Of a stretch of DNA of 64,000 bases, positions 1 to 10,089 are shown piece by piece; positions within the stretch are counted from its first letter, which is position 1, and each line of letters starts with the position of its first letter. The stretch lies in NCBI GenBank assembly GCA_946902985.2, contig OX336389.2, positions 145,503,099 to 145,567,098 on the forward strand, read 5' to 3'. The stretch comes from Meconema thalassinum. Its lineage: Eukaryota; Arthropoda; Insecta; Orthoptera; Tettigoniidae. A model generated the notes under the pieces. That model made no database searches. It was not told the DNA's origin and saw nothing but the letters and a program-made list of their open reading frames with translations. The translations under genes and the position numbers were made by a program.

Positions 1-965
1 GCTGCAGCAAACGAAACAAAATTTGGTAGGAGTAAAGACCTATACCTGAATATCTCACGGCCATATTTGAAAATGATATCAGTGCTACCAACTGCTGAAA
101 AGTCGCATTTAAAATTTGAGCTCCATGTTGGATATCTTGGAAGGTATGAATCGGAGCTATTTCAAAATTGGCACACATATAGATAATAATATTGCAGTTT
201 AATTTCCAGGAGGCCATACATGGCAGTGTTGCCAAAATGATTATAAGCCTGCTGATAAGTCCAAATTTTAAATGCATATAACTTCTACACTATTAATTGG
301 ATTTCAACCAAATTTCGTATGTGCTATGTGTACATAGACAGATATGGCTGAGCGTATTCTTAAGAGCCATCAGGGCTGCCAACTGTTAATAAATTCTCTC
401 AATTTGTTTTAATCCAAATTCCCATATATCAGAAAGTATGCAAGCCGACAGTTTTAAACTATGCACACGTATAGTACCTGACATTCTATATTAATTTGGA
501 GTAATTTATATACGTCAGTGCTACCAACATGATTCTAAACCTGCTGAGACGTCCAACTTTAAATTCATGTAACTTCTATACTAACTAATGGATTTCATTC
601 AAAATTGGCTCAACAATAGATCATAATATTTCAGATTATTTCTGACCAATACATGCATGGCATTGTTGCCAAGATGATTTTACGCGCGCTGTTCGATCCA
701 ATGTTTAACTGCATGGAACGTCCATGCTATCCATTGGACTTCAACCAAATGTTGTATTCTGTACCTTAAGAGATGGAACTAAGAATATATTCAGCCACCA
801 GGGCTGCCAACTGTAGTTCTCTAATTGGCTACATTATGCCAGGTATACAGTATTTCGAACTAATTAGAAATTTCGATATTACCAACTTAATTTCGTCATT
901 AATCATTGGCATGAATCTTAAATTATAAGAAAAGTAGGCTCTTTAGTTCGTCACGGAACTTCTTG
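1..965 (+). mobile_element. Helentron-like non-autonomous element, copy 1 (left end outside window)
   Basis: Non-coding repeat aligning along its length with the copy at 1439-2831; the window edge cuts its 5' part. Its 3' end carries the motif GAAAAGTAGGCT (929-940) followed by a short stem-loop (AGTTC at 945-949, GAACT at 956-960) and CTTGTT. The interior repeats a module with the words CTGCTGATA, ATGCATATAACTTCTA and TTGGATTTCAACCAAATT, starting near 231, 525 and 664. A terminal motif whose inverse lies at the other end, a 3' hairpin and internal short tandem repeats are the known layout of Helentron-associated elements such as Drosophila DINE-1. The family call is an inference. No protein is encoded. 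Confidence 0.55.
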
Positions 966-1438
966 TTCATCTTTAATTTTTTAATTTTATTTTTCAATTT
1001 TCATTTTATGTTTTTTATTTTATTTCTAACTTTTAATTTATATTTTCTGTAACTTTCATTTTCATTTAATATTTTTATTTCATTTTTTATTTTATTTTTT
1101 CTATTATTTATATTTTTCTTTTTATTCTTGTTTCTTAATTTATATTTTTATTTTTTATTTTTCATTTTCAATTTCTTTTTCCTATTCCTTATTTTTATTT
1201 CCTATAACTTTTATTTTTCCTTTTATTTTTTTATATTTTACTTTTTATTTCTATTTTTTCTATTTTGTTTTTATTCTTATTTCTTATTTTTATTTTCATT
1301 TTTCACTTTTGGTTTTCAATTACTTTTTTCTATGCCTTTTTTCATTTTGTGTTTTTAATTTTATTATTTTCAATGTTATATTTTTCATTTATTTCTTTTT
1401 GTTGTTTATTTTGTATTTTTTATATTTTTTTCATTTTT
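966..1438. repeat. T-rich low-complexity spacer (TTTTATTT-like)
   Basis: Almost entirely T and A with occasional C, made of degenerate TTTTATTT and TTTCATTTT words. It separates two head-to-tail Helentron-like copies. Translation gives Phe/Leu/Ile/Tyr-rich open frames that come from composition only; they are not genes. Confidence 0.8.
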
Positions 1439-2831
1439 AGCCTACTTTTCACATTTTGCAAAAATGAGGAAAAAGTAGACTTATGAGATCGATCCGGGAA
1501 AATGTGTGTCTGTCTGTCTATCTGTCCTTCTGTCTGTCTGGCTGCGTGTGTGTCCCCCCTATCAACTCCTAAACGGCTGCAGCAATCAAAACCAAATTTA
1601 GTATGAGTAAAGATGTGCACCGGAATATCTCACGTCCATATTTGAAAATGATGTCAGTGCTACCAACTGCTGAAAAGACGCACTAGAAATTTGAGCTCCA
1701 TGTTGGATATCTTGCTAGGTATGCATGGAAGCTATTCCAAAATTGGCACACATGTAGATAATACTATTTCAGTTTAATTTCCAGGAGGCCAATCATGACA
1801 GTGTTGCCAAAATAATTTAAAGCCTTCTGATAGGTCCAATGTTTAAATGCATATAACTTCTACACTATCAATTGGATTTCAACCAAATTTTGTATGTAAT
1901 ATCTGTACATAAACAGATATGACTGAGCGTATTCTTAAGAGCCACCAGGGCTGCCAACTGTTAATAATTGCTCTCTTTATTTTTTTTATCCAAATACCAA
2001 TATATCAGAAAGTATGCAAGCCAACAGCTTTAAACTATGCACACGTTTATTCTGACATTTTAGATTAATTTCGAGTAACTTATATACGTCAGTTCTACCA
2101 ACATGATTATACGCCTGCTGATACGACCAATTTTTAAATACATGTAACGTCTATACTATCAGTTGGATTTCAACCAAATTTCGTATGTGCTATGTGTACC
2201 ATAACAGATATGACTATAAGTATTGTTAAGAGCAATCAGGGCTGCCAACTGTTAATAAATGCTGTCTATATTTATTTTACACTAATATCAATATACCAGA
2301 AAGTATGCAAGCCAACAGCTCTATACTTTGCACACGTATAGCACCTGACATTCTAGATTAATTTGGAGTAATTAATACAAGGCAGTGCTGCCAACATGAT
2401 TCTATGCCTGCTGATATGTCCAATTTTAAAATGCATGTAACTTCTATACTAACAAATGGATTTCATCCAAAATTGGCACAAGATATCATAATATTTCAGA
2501 TTATTTCTGACCAGCACACGCATGGTATTGTTGGCAACATGCTTTTACGCGTGCTGATAGATCCAGTGTCTAACTGCATGTAACGTCCATTGGACTTCAA
2601 CCAAATTTTGTATTCTGTACCTTAAGAGATTGAACTAAGAATATATTCAGCCGCCAGGGCTGCCAACTATAGTGCTCTATTAGGCTACATTGTACCAGGT
2701 ATATTTTGAACTAATTAGATATTTCGATATTACCAACTTAATTTCGTCATTATACTAGATAGGTTCATATACTCTAGAATAATCATTGGCATGAAAAGTA
2801 GGCTGTATAGTTCTTCACGGAACTTCTTGTT
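1439..2831 (+). mobile_element. Helentron-like non-autonomous element, copy 2 (complete)
   Basis: Begins with AGCCTACTTTTC (1439-1450); its perfect inverse GAAAAGTAGGCT is at 2793-2804, about 27 bases before the 3' end. The 3' end holds the stem AGTTC/GAACT (2809-2813, 2820-2824) and CTTGTT. A TGTCTG-type microsatellite follows the head (about 1506-1545). The interior repeats the module containing CTGCTGATA and TTGGATTTCAACCAAATT, with starts near 1801, 2090, 2390 and 2530. Asymmetric inverted termini, a subterminal hairpin and a microsatellite match the known structure of Helentron-type non-autonomous elements; the name rests on structure alone. Confidence 0.6.
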
Positions 2832-3994
2832 GTTACTGTGAAGTATACTGGAACCTTTCAACGAAAGAACTTGTTATGTTACAGCATTATTTTGAAAATT
2901 AATCCATAGCTTATGGATCAAATGTTTATATTTCACATAAACTTCTGTTGGTTTAGGTTGCATTTTACCTCACGGCGTTGGAATACAGTAGACGTAGAAC
3001 CACGATACATTTCATTTCTTCATATTGTCAATCATCAAATATAGTCTTAAAAGCGCATTGAATAAAATGCCTTTATTTTAAATCCCATGCTAAGTATTAA
3101 CACAAGAAGTTTGATAGCTGGAATTGTGCGAGAGACCTATATTTCAAGGCAAGGGAGATGACTTGCCATAGCAACACAAAAGAGAAAGGTTGATTCCCGG
3201 GCAACCAATAAAGGGAAGGGTAGTTTAACTAAATTTGACTTTGACTCGAGTCCCCATTGTTTAGCGAAGAGCATCATAGCAACAGGGATATTAAATGTGA
3301 TTGGTTGATCATATGGAGGTGGAGACGAAGTGGGAGGAAAATTACGAACACAATAGTTTCTCATTAGTATGTGATTTAGAGATATAATTACAATAATGTA
3401 GTTATCCGACATTATTAAAGATGGAAATACGCAGAATGCAATTAAGAATAATTCCATCATTTTTAAAATGAAAGATGAATATGAGGTACAAAAATTGGAG
3501 ACATTTTACAATGTACCGCCAATGTTTACCGCTCAAATGTGAGAGCGCGGGATTCTTGAAACTACGAAGAGGAGCTGCGAGCGAGAATCGTGGTTCTTTG
3601 ATTGCCGAATGTCGGGTGGTAAAGACGTAAAATATTGTTCTAGCCCAGATTGAGGCTACCGCGAGTGTGCGACTTTGACATTTAGCGGAGATCAGGCAGT
3701 AGTGCGGTCCATTTTATAGAAGGCCGGACATCAGGTAAAGTGAGTTGGAAGCTTCTACGAGTTGTAAAGAACAGTATTTAAGGATAGTAAGTGTTAAGAA
3801 TTGTCTTTGACGTTTCAATATGCAGCAGGAATTATATTTCGAAATTATCGCAACGAAATCTACGAACAGTGAAGCAGCATTTACTTATTATAAGACAGTA
3901 TTCAGCAAGAGAATATCTCAGTGGTAATTAACGAACATTGTATACAGCATAAAAGTATTTTACGGAGCTGAAGCAAGTAAGGGACGGTATAGCA
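2832..3994. other. No gene seen; host-side sequence before the LINE nest
   Basis: AT-rich sequence without a convincing reading frame. A minus-strand open frame at 3137-3460 has no recognisable domain and no start context. Near 3732 there is a splice-donor-like AGGTAAAGTGAG, but nothing else supports an exon. The sequence continues, uninterrupted before LINE A inserted, at 10090. Confidence 0.5.
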
Positions 3995-4002
3995 GCGATA
4001 TC
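3995..4002. repeat. Target-site duplication of LINE A (GCGATATC), left copy
   Basis: GCGATATC lies directly before the (TTACC) tail. An identical copy at 10082-10089 lies directly after the truncated 5' end of the minus-strand LINE. Removing everything between them leaves one continuous host sequence. Confidence 0.8.
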
Positions 4003-4017
4003 TTACCTTACCTTACC

Positions 4018-4637
4018 TTACCTAGATGGCCACTCAAACCTAAGCAGGTTTTTGGCCTCGCCAACAGCACGGCGCCATCTTTCTCGATCATCCATTATGT
4101 CCTCCGTGACTCCGATTTTTCTCATATCTTTTTGGACTTAGTCCCACCAGCGAAGTCTCGGTCGTCCCAATGGTCGCCTTCCTCTGGGTACACCTTCCAA
4201 AACTGCTCTTAAATTCAATTCTCTGCTTCTTCTATGTACATGACCGGCCCAGCGCAGTCTTTGGCTTTTGGCACGGGCCACGATATCCGGTACTTTGTAG
4301 AGATCCCGCAATTCCTTATTTGTTCTAATTCTCCACTGGCCATTTTCTACTATCGGTCCGAAAATGCGTCGTAGTATTCTATTTTCAAAAGTTACTAATT
4401 TCATTTCAGTTTGTTTGGACAATACCCAGTTTTCTGAGCCGTACGTGACAACAGGAAGTATAATGCTTTTATAAATTCTCACTTTAGTTTTTCTAGATAT
4501 AATTTTATTCTTTAAGAGATTTTGCAGAGACCAGTAGCTTTTGTTGCCACTGAGAATTCTTGATTTTATTTCTGTTTCTTCCATATTATTCTGGTCTATG
4601 ATAATCCCCAGATATTTGAACTCAGTACATCTGTGAA
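4018..4637 (-). pseudogene. LINE A reverse transcriptase, C-terminal part
   Basis: Minus-strand frame running into the 3' tail. It starts at the conserved EFKYLGIIID motif that follows the RT palm in LINE ORF2 proteins, then KTKVRIYKSIILPVVTYGSE, RILRRIFGP, RLRWAGHV and a GRRPLGRPRLRWWD end motif. An in-frame TAG at 4138-4140 cuts the frame, but homologous coding (DMRKIGV, RERWRRAV) continues to a TAA at 4018-4020. It is the downstream half of the ORF at 9135-10081: the reading phase joins exactly when LINE B and one copy of its target duplication are removed. Function in life: priming and reverse transcription of the LINE RNA. This copy is dead. Confidence 0.85.
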
Positions 4638-4645
4638 AAGCGTAT
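4638..4645. repeat. Target-site duplication of LINE B (AAGCGTAT)
   Basis: AAGCGTAT at 4638-4645 is repeated at 9127-9134, flanking the 4481-bp LINE B. Both copies lie inside LINE A coding sequence, and one copy restores the LINE A reading phase across the junction. Confidence 0.85.
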
Positions 4646-4717
4646 AAAATAAAATATTTATTGCAGCTAATAGCCAAAGGAATGATACAGACAAAATGAA
4701 ACATACATAGGAATAAA

Positions 4718-7442
4718 CTATTCATTACAACAGAAGGACATCAGAGATTCAAGTCTATATGTACAGTGCATCGCATGATATCTTTCGCAACATTTGCCGC
4801 AACGTTCACATACACAGTCTGCGTCTGGCTGGTGAAACTTCTTTAACTTGCACAGCTTATGGTGAAAGCCATGTATGGCAAAGCGTGTAACAGTATGTCT
4901 TAGTTCGTAGCCTCCCCGTTTACAATCATTGCAGGTCATTGCGTCGGTGATGTAGAAATCCCACCATATGTCTCTCTTCTACGATTTCAGGTTCTCCATG
5001 AGTTGCACGTATGCTGGTGTAGACGGTAGCGACAGTTGGAGGCGGAGCTCTTCCACATAATATAAGTCACGTGTTAATTCATAGACTAGTCTTGAAGGCG
5101 TGTATTTTGAAACACACAGAACCTTCTTTAAGAAAGTCGCTTTTAGTTTTTCCAACTTTCCAGGTGTTTCAATTTGAGGTGTATCCAGATATTCTCTAAT
5201 CCATATGTTACAATGGGTGTAACCTTGAGCTGGAAGAGTTTCAAGGCTGTTTTGACGGAGAGTTTTCTCAACTGTCTGATATCGTTTATGGCCCTCGTAG
5301 CCGCACTGATCCTATCGTTAACTTGAAGCGTAAAGACGTTGCCCGTTGTCTGAAGTGTCACGCCTAGATATTTAAAGTTAGAAACGCTCTCCAGGGGTTT
5401 TTATGTGTGTTAAAAACTGCTGGTTTTCCCCCTTTGCGGAAAGTCATTGATACAGTCTTGTTTTCGTTTAGGCTGAGTTCATTCTCTTCCGCCCATTCCA
5501 ACAGCAGATCAAATGCAGATTGTAGATCCTCTTGAGATCTCCAGGCCAGCACAATATCGTCAGCGTACATATACAGAATTACTTTCTCCGAGACTACCTG
5601 TGTGATATCCGCCATCGCGATGATGAACAGTAATGGGCTTAGAGGGTCCCCTTGCAATACACCGGTTGTTTGATCTATTGGGTTTGATGCTGGGATTCCA
5701 TCGCTTATCTCTATGTAATTTGAGGCCAGGATGCTTGTGATAAGCCGTTTTGTATAGCTGTTACTTCTCATTTGTTTTCCTAGCTTCTCTATGATGTTCT
5801 TCCTATTGACCATGTCGAAAGCTTTGGAGAAGTCTATAAATATAGCATATAGCTTTCCTTTTGGGACTGTCAGAGCTGTCTCAATATCATTTAGAAGGCA
5901 TTGGATAGCCCGTGTTGTAGATCTTCCTTTTCTGAAACCAAATTGCTCCTCCGGGAGCTTAGGATCGATTTCTCTATTAAGGCGATGCCATAAAAGTTTT
6001 GTTAGAATTTTGAATAACGCGCATTCCAGTGCAATACCTCGATAGGAGTTTGGGTCCTCGGTGCATCCCTTTCCTTTATGCAGCAGTTTTACTGTGGACC
6101 TTCTCCAGCTATGGGGGATATTTGCGTGCCTGAGGCATTCATTCAGGAGAGACGTTATTGCTTCTTTTAGCACTGGGAGAGCAATTTTAAGGTGCTCGTT
6201 ACATATATTGTCTGGTCCACAAGCTTTATTATTCTTCGAGCTGATAATAGCAGCCTCTACTTCCTCAGTTGTAATTATCTCTGTATGAATGTCCTCCTCA
6301 ATCTGGGGGGTATCAGTTGGACGAGTGTCCTTATATTTTAGTACATTGCTAAGGTGAATCACCCATGTCTCCATAGGGATGCTTCTGCAGTACCTTGGTT
6401 GCCTTGGATTCAATGCTTTGTAGGGGCACTGATCAGCTGCCGCTATCAGACTTTGTTCCTCTTGGTCTTGATACCGTTCCTTTGTTTCTTTTATGAGGGC
6501 CTTGTACGTCTTCCTATGATTGGAATATTCCCTTAGATGATCGTCAGTGGGATCTTTGAGAGCTGTGTGTAGGGCATCCAATGTGGTCCTACGGACTCTG
6601 TAGCAGGTTTCGTCAAACCATGATTTTGATTTTCCCGTTATGACGGCCTCCGGTATGACCTCACCTTGTAAAAGGTGTTCGAGCATATTTGCTGCTTCGT
6701 CGAGATCTCCTTTCAGGGCCTTTTCCACGATTGCCTGGTTGTCGGCCTCATATATGAACTGGGGTAGAGTCTTCCTTGATAATTTCAATGTTTTGGGCTT
6801 CACCTGTCCGCTATCATGACCGAGTTGGAATGTTGTTTCTACTAGCTGGTGTTTCCGTAGGGATTCGGAAATATGTCTTGCTTTATTGGCTTTATGTTAC
6901 CTTGATTCGAGAAGACGAGATCTGTCGTGCTGGTGCCGTTATAACAAACATACGTCTTCCGATCTTTGTTGTTTACAAGTGATATCCCTTCCTCCTCTAA
7001 ATAGTCTAGGACTTCTCTTGTCTTCTGTGATGGAACATCAGTTCGACAATTTAGGTCTCCTGCTATAATGATGCTATTCTCCCGTTCCGCTATACTCAGA
7101 GCGGTGCCTATCTATAATCTGGTAAGATGTGAATCCTGGCTGAAAGTACACACATATTAACACACACAATTTAGTCTTCACTACTACAACATTGTTGTTT
7201 TTATACATGACCTGGAATGGTGTGAACTGAACCTTTAATAGGCAGGTGATTCCTCCTTTCGGTCTTCCCACCAGACCTTGCTCTGCCAAATTGTTCACTG
7301 TATAGTGATTTCTCGCATTCTAATCTGATGTTAAGAATGTTTCAACCAGTATTACGACGTCATAGGGGTCAAATAAATTTTCTGGCGTTGAGTTCGTGGC
7401 GTTCAACAGGCCTTCAATATTCCATAGAAGTAACTTCACTTC
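4718..7442 (-). pseudogene. LINE B ORF2: endonuclease - reverse transcriptase - zinc motif
   Basis: Decayed ORF2 on the minus strand. The AP-like endonuclease starts near 7442 (VKLLLWNIEGLL), continues with FDPYDVVILVETFL, GRPKGGITCLL, IIIAGDLNCRTD and STTDLVFSNQG; a stop at about 7323 and a frameshift near 7080 break it. The RT part is an open stretch of 479 codons at 5364-6803 with NNKACGPDNI, SYRGIAL, EQFGFRKGRSTTRAI, FIDFSKAFDMVNR, GVLQGDPLSPLLF and the catalytic YADD (5556-5567). A one-base slip in an A/C run near 5400 moves the frame to NFKYLGVTLQTTG and TPIVTYGLE. The end (about 4718-4940) is rich in Cys and His (CVCERCGKCCERYHAMHC), the usual C-terminal zinc-type motif. It would nick the target DNA and copy LINE RNA into it. 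Confidence 0.85.
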
Positions 7443-7473
7443 CTGGTTGTTTGCATCTCGCGAGAGTTCTTGA

Positions 7474-8614
7474 TCAAAAACGAAAACGAAAAGGTCGGAA
7501 AATCACATCAGCTGGCCAGAAGTTTGGGTCATAAGCATCATCCTTTCTCTCGAAGGGGATCCCGACTTTAAAAGCTTTATTTTCACTTCTGGTGGCGAGT
7601 TCCTCGCATTTTATGTCGTCTTTAATTCCCTTGTCTTTTAAGTGGTCCATGACATCGCTTGAGGTTACATCCGGATTCACGCGTCCTATGTATAACCATG
7701 CAGTCTTGTTTGCAGCACGTAGTTTTCCAGTGAACGCCGTTGATGTACCCTTCTGTATTCTTTTTTGTGCGCGGGGTCTGAGATGATCTCGGTCTTGATC
7801 TCCCGGCCCTCTGTCTACTGGCCGTGTTATGGCAGAGGGGCGCTCGCTATGGTATAATGGTTGTTGCCGTGAACTAGGACCTCCTAAATCTACTACGGTT
7901 GCATAGCGTACAGGGATTTATGTCTCGATATCGATGCTGTTCCTGCTACCGCCCGTACGATTATTACCTCTTTCTACCTTGTGGTCCGGTTCTTTCCTGT
8001 CTTCTCTTTCTCCATCGTTATGCATTATTCTTTTAATCTGGGACCCTATTAATCCCTCTAATGTGCAGGATAAGAAATCCATGAAGTTATCAACTTTTTT
8101 TGAAAGTACTGCAACTTCAGAAAGGTTCTGTTTCTGTTCGATAGGCACCGCCAATTGCTCGACACATTTGTTTTGTGTATTGGCCTCTGTTTCCTGAGTG
8201 CGAATTATAGAGAGCGTAACATGGCCCTCCATATCTACATCCTGTGCTGACCGTCTGTCTGCCAACTGAACCGACAGTTGAACAGTTGAACCGATAGATA
8301 ACTCTAGTGACTGTCCCCGTCTTCCTTCGCTACATCTTACTGTGTTCTGCCAAGAGATAGCTCCACTTGTCGTGTAGGGCACATGTCTAATCCCTGCATG
8401 CTGATATTCTTTCCCATAACCTCACTACGCAAATTATTGCATTCCTTACACTTGGTTATGACACGATTTTTCATCTATGTAGAGTAGTCTCTAACAACAC
8501 TTGCCGTTTTAAAAATGTCCTCCTTAATATCTTTCTTAAGGTAGCCACCTACTTCTGCAATATTTACAAGACTTTGTAGAGCACATTCAAGCCGTTGTTC
8601 AATATCGTCCGCCA
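7474..8614 (-). pseudogene. LINE B ORF1 (nucleic-acid-binding protein)
   Basis: Minus-strand frame ending at 7474. The last part is a well-known LINE ORF1 C-terminal domain: AWLYIGRVNPDVT, then AFKVGIPFE and FWPADVIFRPFRFRF at the very end. The upstream part (8382-7918) is in the same frame, with SKKVDNFMDFLSC, and is separated only by one TAA at 7918-7920. Further upstream, MADDIEQRLECALQSL starts at an ATG near 8614 in another phase, so there is at least one frameshift between about 8475 and 8382. ORF1 proteins coat LINE RNA. The position directly upstream of the endonuclease fits. Inactive because of the stop and frameshift. Confidence 0.75.
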
Positions 8615-9134
8615 TGATGGAGTGATCTATTACGTATGCAACCTCCTGTTGCCTGTGAATTACTATTTGCACTTGGGTCACGTGTTTGTACCTTATGATG
8701 TATGGTATGTATCCGTGAATGTTTGCTTGTATTTATAACAGGAATGTGTTACCAGTCCGTAACGAGTTATTGTCTATGTTTGCCTGCATTAATTAAGGGA
8801 ACGTGTTTGCAGTCGGTTATGAGTTGATGTCGTACGCGACACACTTAGTATACGTGTATCGTTTGTTATCAAACATTTAGCAAGGGATTGGTCTTCAAAT
8901 ATGCGGTTTGTAAATCGTAAATCGTAAATACATTCAGTATATTTTCTGCTGGATTACTTCCTAATTACCTTTAATACTGTTGTTCCCTTGTTGTCCTCAG
9001 CAGAAGTAACCTCTCTTAGCTACGTAGCTCCCTTTTGAATTGTATAACACTCCGGTTTACCCTTTTAAACGTTCGAAAATCTTGGAGCCATAGGTCGGCA
9101 CGTCTTAACTTTGCTTTGTCCACTTTAAGCGTAT

Positions 9135-10081
9135 GAAGCAACTGTTAAGGGGTTTTGTACTTGTGCTGCATTCCTTCCTATAACTAGATATTTTGTTTTT
9201 CGTTCATTTATCATCAGACCTACCTCCTTGGCTTCTTCAATAAGGGTTTATGTGAGTATTTTAAGATCGTATTCGCTTTCTGCCATGAGTGTTATGTCAT
9301 CAGCATAAGCTAATACGTTTATTTTGTTTCCCACTTCAAGGCCTGGGTGGAGCTGGTTTACTCGTTTCAATGTTTCTTCTAAAGCTAAATTGAATAATAA
9401 AGGCGAGAGTCCATCCCTCTGTCTTACTCCAGTGTTGACATTAAATTCTTCGGTATATTCATTATTGATTCTAATAGTTTGGACCCTTCTGTGCACAGTT
9501 TTGCCATACTGATAAGTTTCTCTGGTATTCCTTTCCGCTGCATGTATTTCCACATTTTTTTCCTATTGACACTATCGTATACCTTGTTGAAATCTACAAA
9601 AAGAAGATGGGCTGTTTTGTTAAACTCCCAATATTTGGATATTACTTGCTTTAAGACAAAAATTTGGTCTGTTGTAGATCTTTGGCTTCTAAATCCTGCT
9701 TGGTGATCTCCAAGGATTTCGTCTGCATAACATGCTAGTCTGTTGTTGATTATTCTTGAGAATACTTTATATTCGCTGCTTATTAATGATATCCCTCTGT
9801 AATTATTGCACTCGAATTTATCTCCCTTTTTGTGAATCGGAACTACTACTGCCATCTTCCATTCTACTGGGATTTCTTCCTTCTCCCAGATTTCTACAAT
9901 TAAGTTAAGTAACCTTTTTAGCAAAGGGCTTCCACCTGCTTTAAGAAGTTCTGCTATTATGTTATCCTATCCAGGGGCTTTATTGTTTTTTAAACTTTTA
10001 ACTACCTTTTCAACTTCTTCATAGGTAGGAGGGTTAATCTTTGGCTGGACATTTAGGTATAATTCCTCTTCAATATTTGTT
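9135..10081 (-). pseudogene. LINE A reverse transcriptase, N-terminal and palm part
   Basis: Minus-strand coding starts abruptly at the LINE A truncation point. Motifs in order: a NNKAPG-type motif followed by an in-frame stop (about 9970), VVVPIHKKGD, NNYRGISLIS, HQAGFRSQRSTTDQI, LLFVDFNKVYDSVNR, then after a one-base frameshift near 9488 GVRQRDGLSPLLFNLALE and catalytic YADD (9296-9307). A further stop at about 9248 is followed by homologous coding (EEAKEVGLMIN, ERKTKYL) up to the LINE B insertion. The protein resumes at 4637. RT of the endonuclease-bearing LINE type; inactive. Confidence 0.85.
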
Positions 10082-10089
10082 GCGATATC

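Larger units (their letters stand above)
4646..9126 (-). mobile_element. LINE B: near full-length non-LTR retrotransposon nested in LINE A
   Basis: A 4481-bp minus-strand insertion with an 8-bp duplication on each side (4638-4645, 9127-9134). Read 5' to 3' on the minus strand it has a leader, ORF1 (about 8614-7474), ORF2 with an AP-type endonuclease, RT and C-terminal Cys/His domain (about 7442-4718), and a short 3' UTR with AATAAATATTTTATTTT at the end. The order ORF1, endonuclease, RT, zinc motif is that of I/Jockey/R1-group insect LINEs. Several stops and frameshifts make it inactive. The clade within that group is not settled by eye. Confidence 0.85.
4003..10081 (-). mobile_element. LINE A: 5'-truncated non-LTR retrotransposon, split by LINE B
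   Basis: Minus-strand LINE bounded by 8-bp duplications (GCGATATC) at 3995-4002 and 10082-10089. Without the nested LINE B (4646-9126) and its duplicated target site, the element is about 1.6 kb, so it is strongly 5' truncated and begins inside the RT region. It keeps RT motifs, the C-terminal domain and a 3' tail made of TAAGG repeats (read as TTACC on the plus strand at 4003-4020). A short tandem-repeat tail is typical of some insect LINE clades. The same C-terminal protein family recurs at 38290-38659 with a GAT-repeat tail. I do not assign the clade. Confidence 0.85.

Noticed and set aside
1128..1486. Hydrophobic open frames that look like membrane proteins
   Set aside because: They are translations of T-rich low-complexity DNA, present in two phases at once.
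3137..3460. Minus-strand frame of 107 codons
   Set aside because: No domain, no start context, no homologue in the window; expected by chance at this length.
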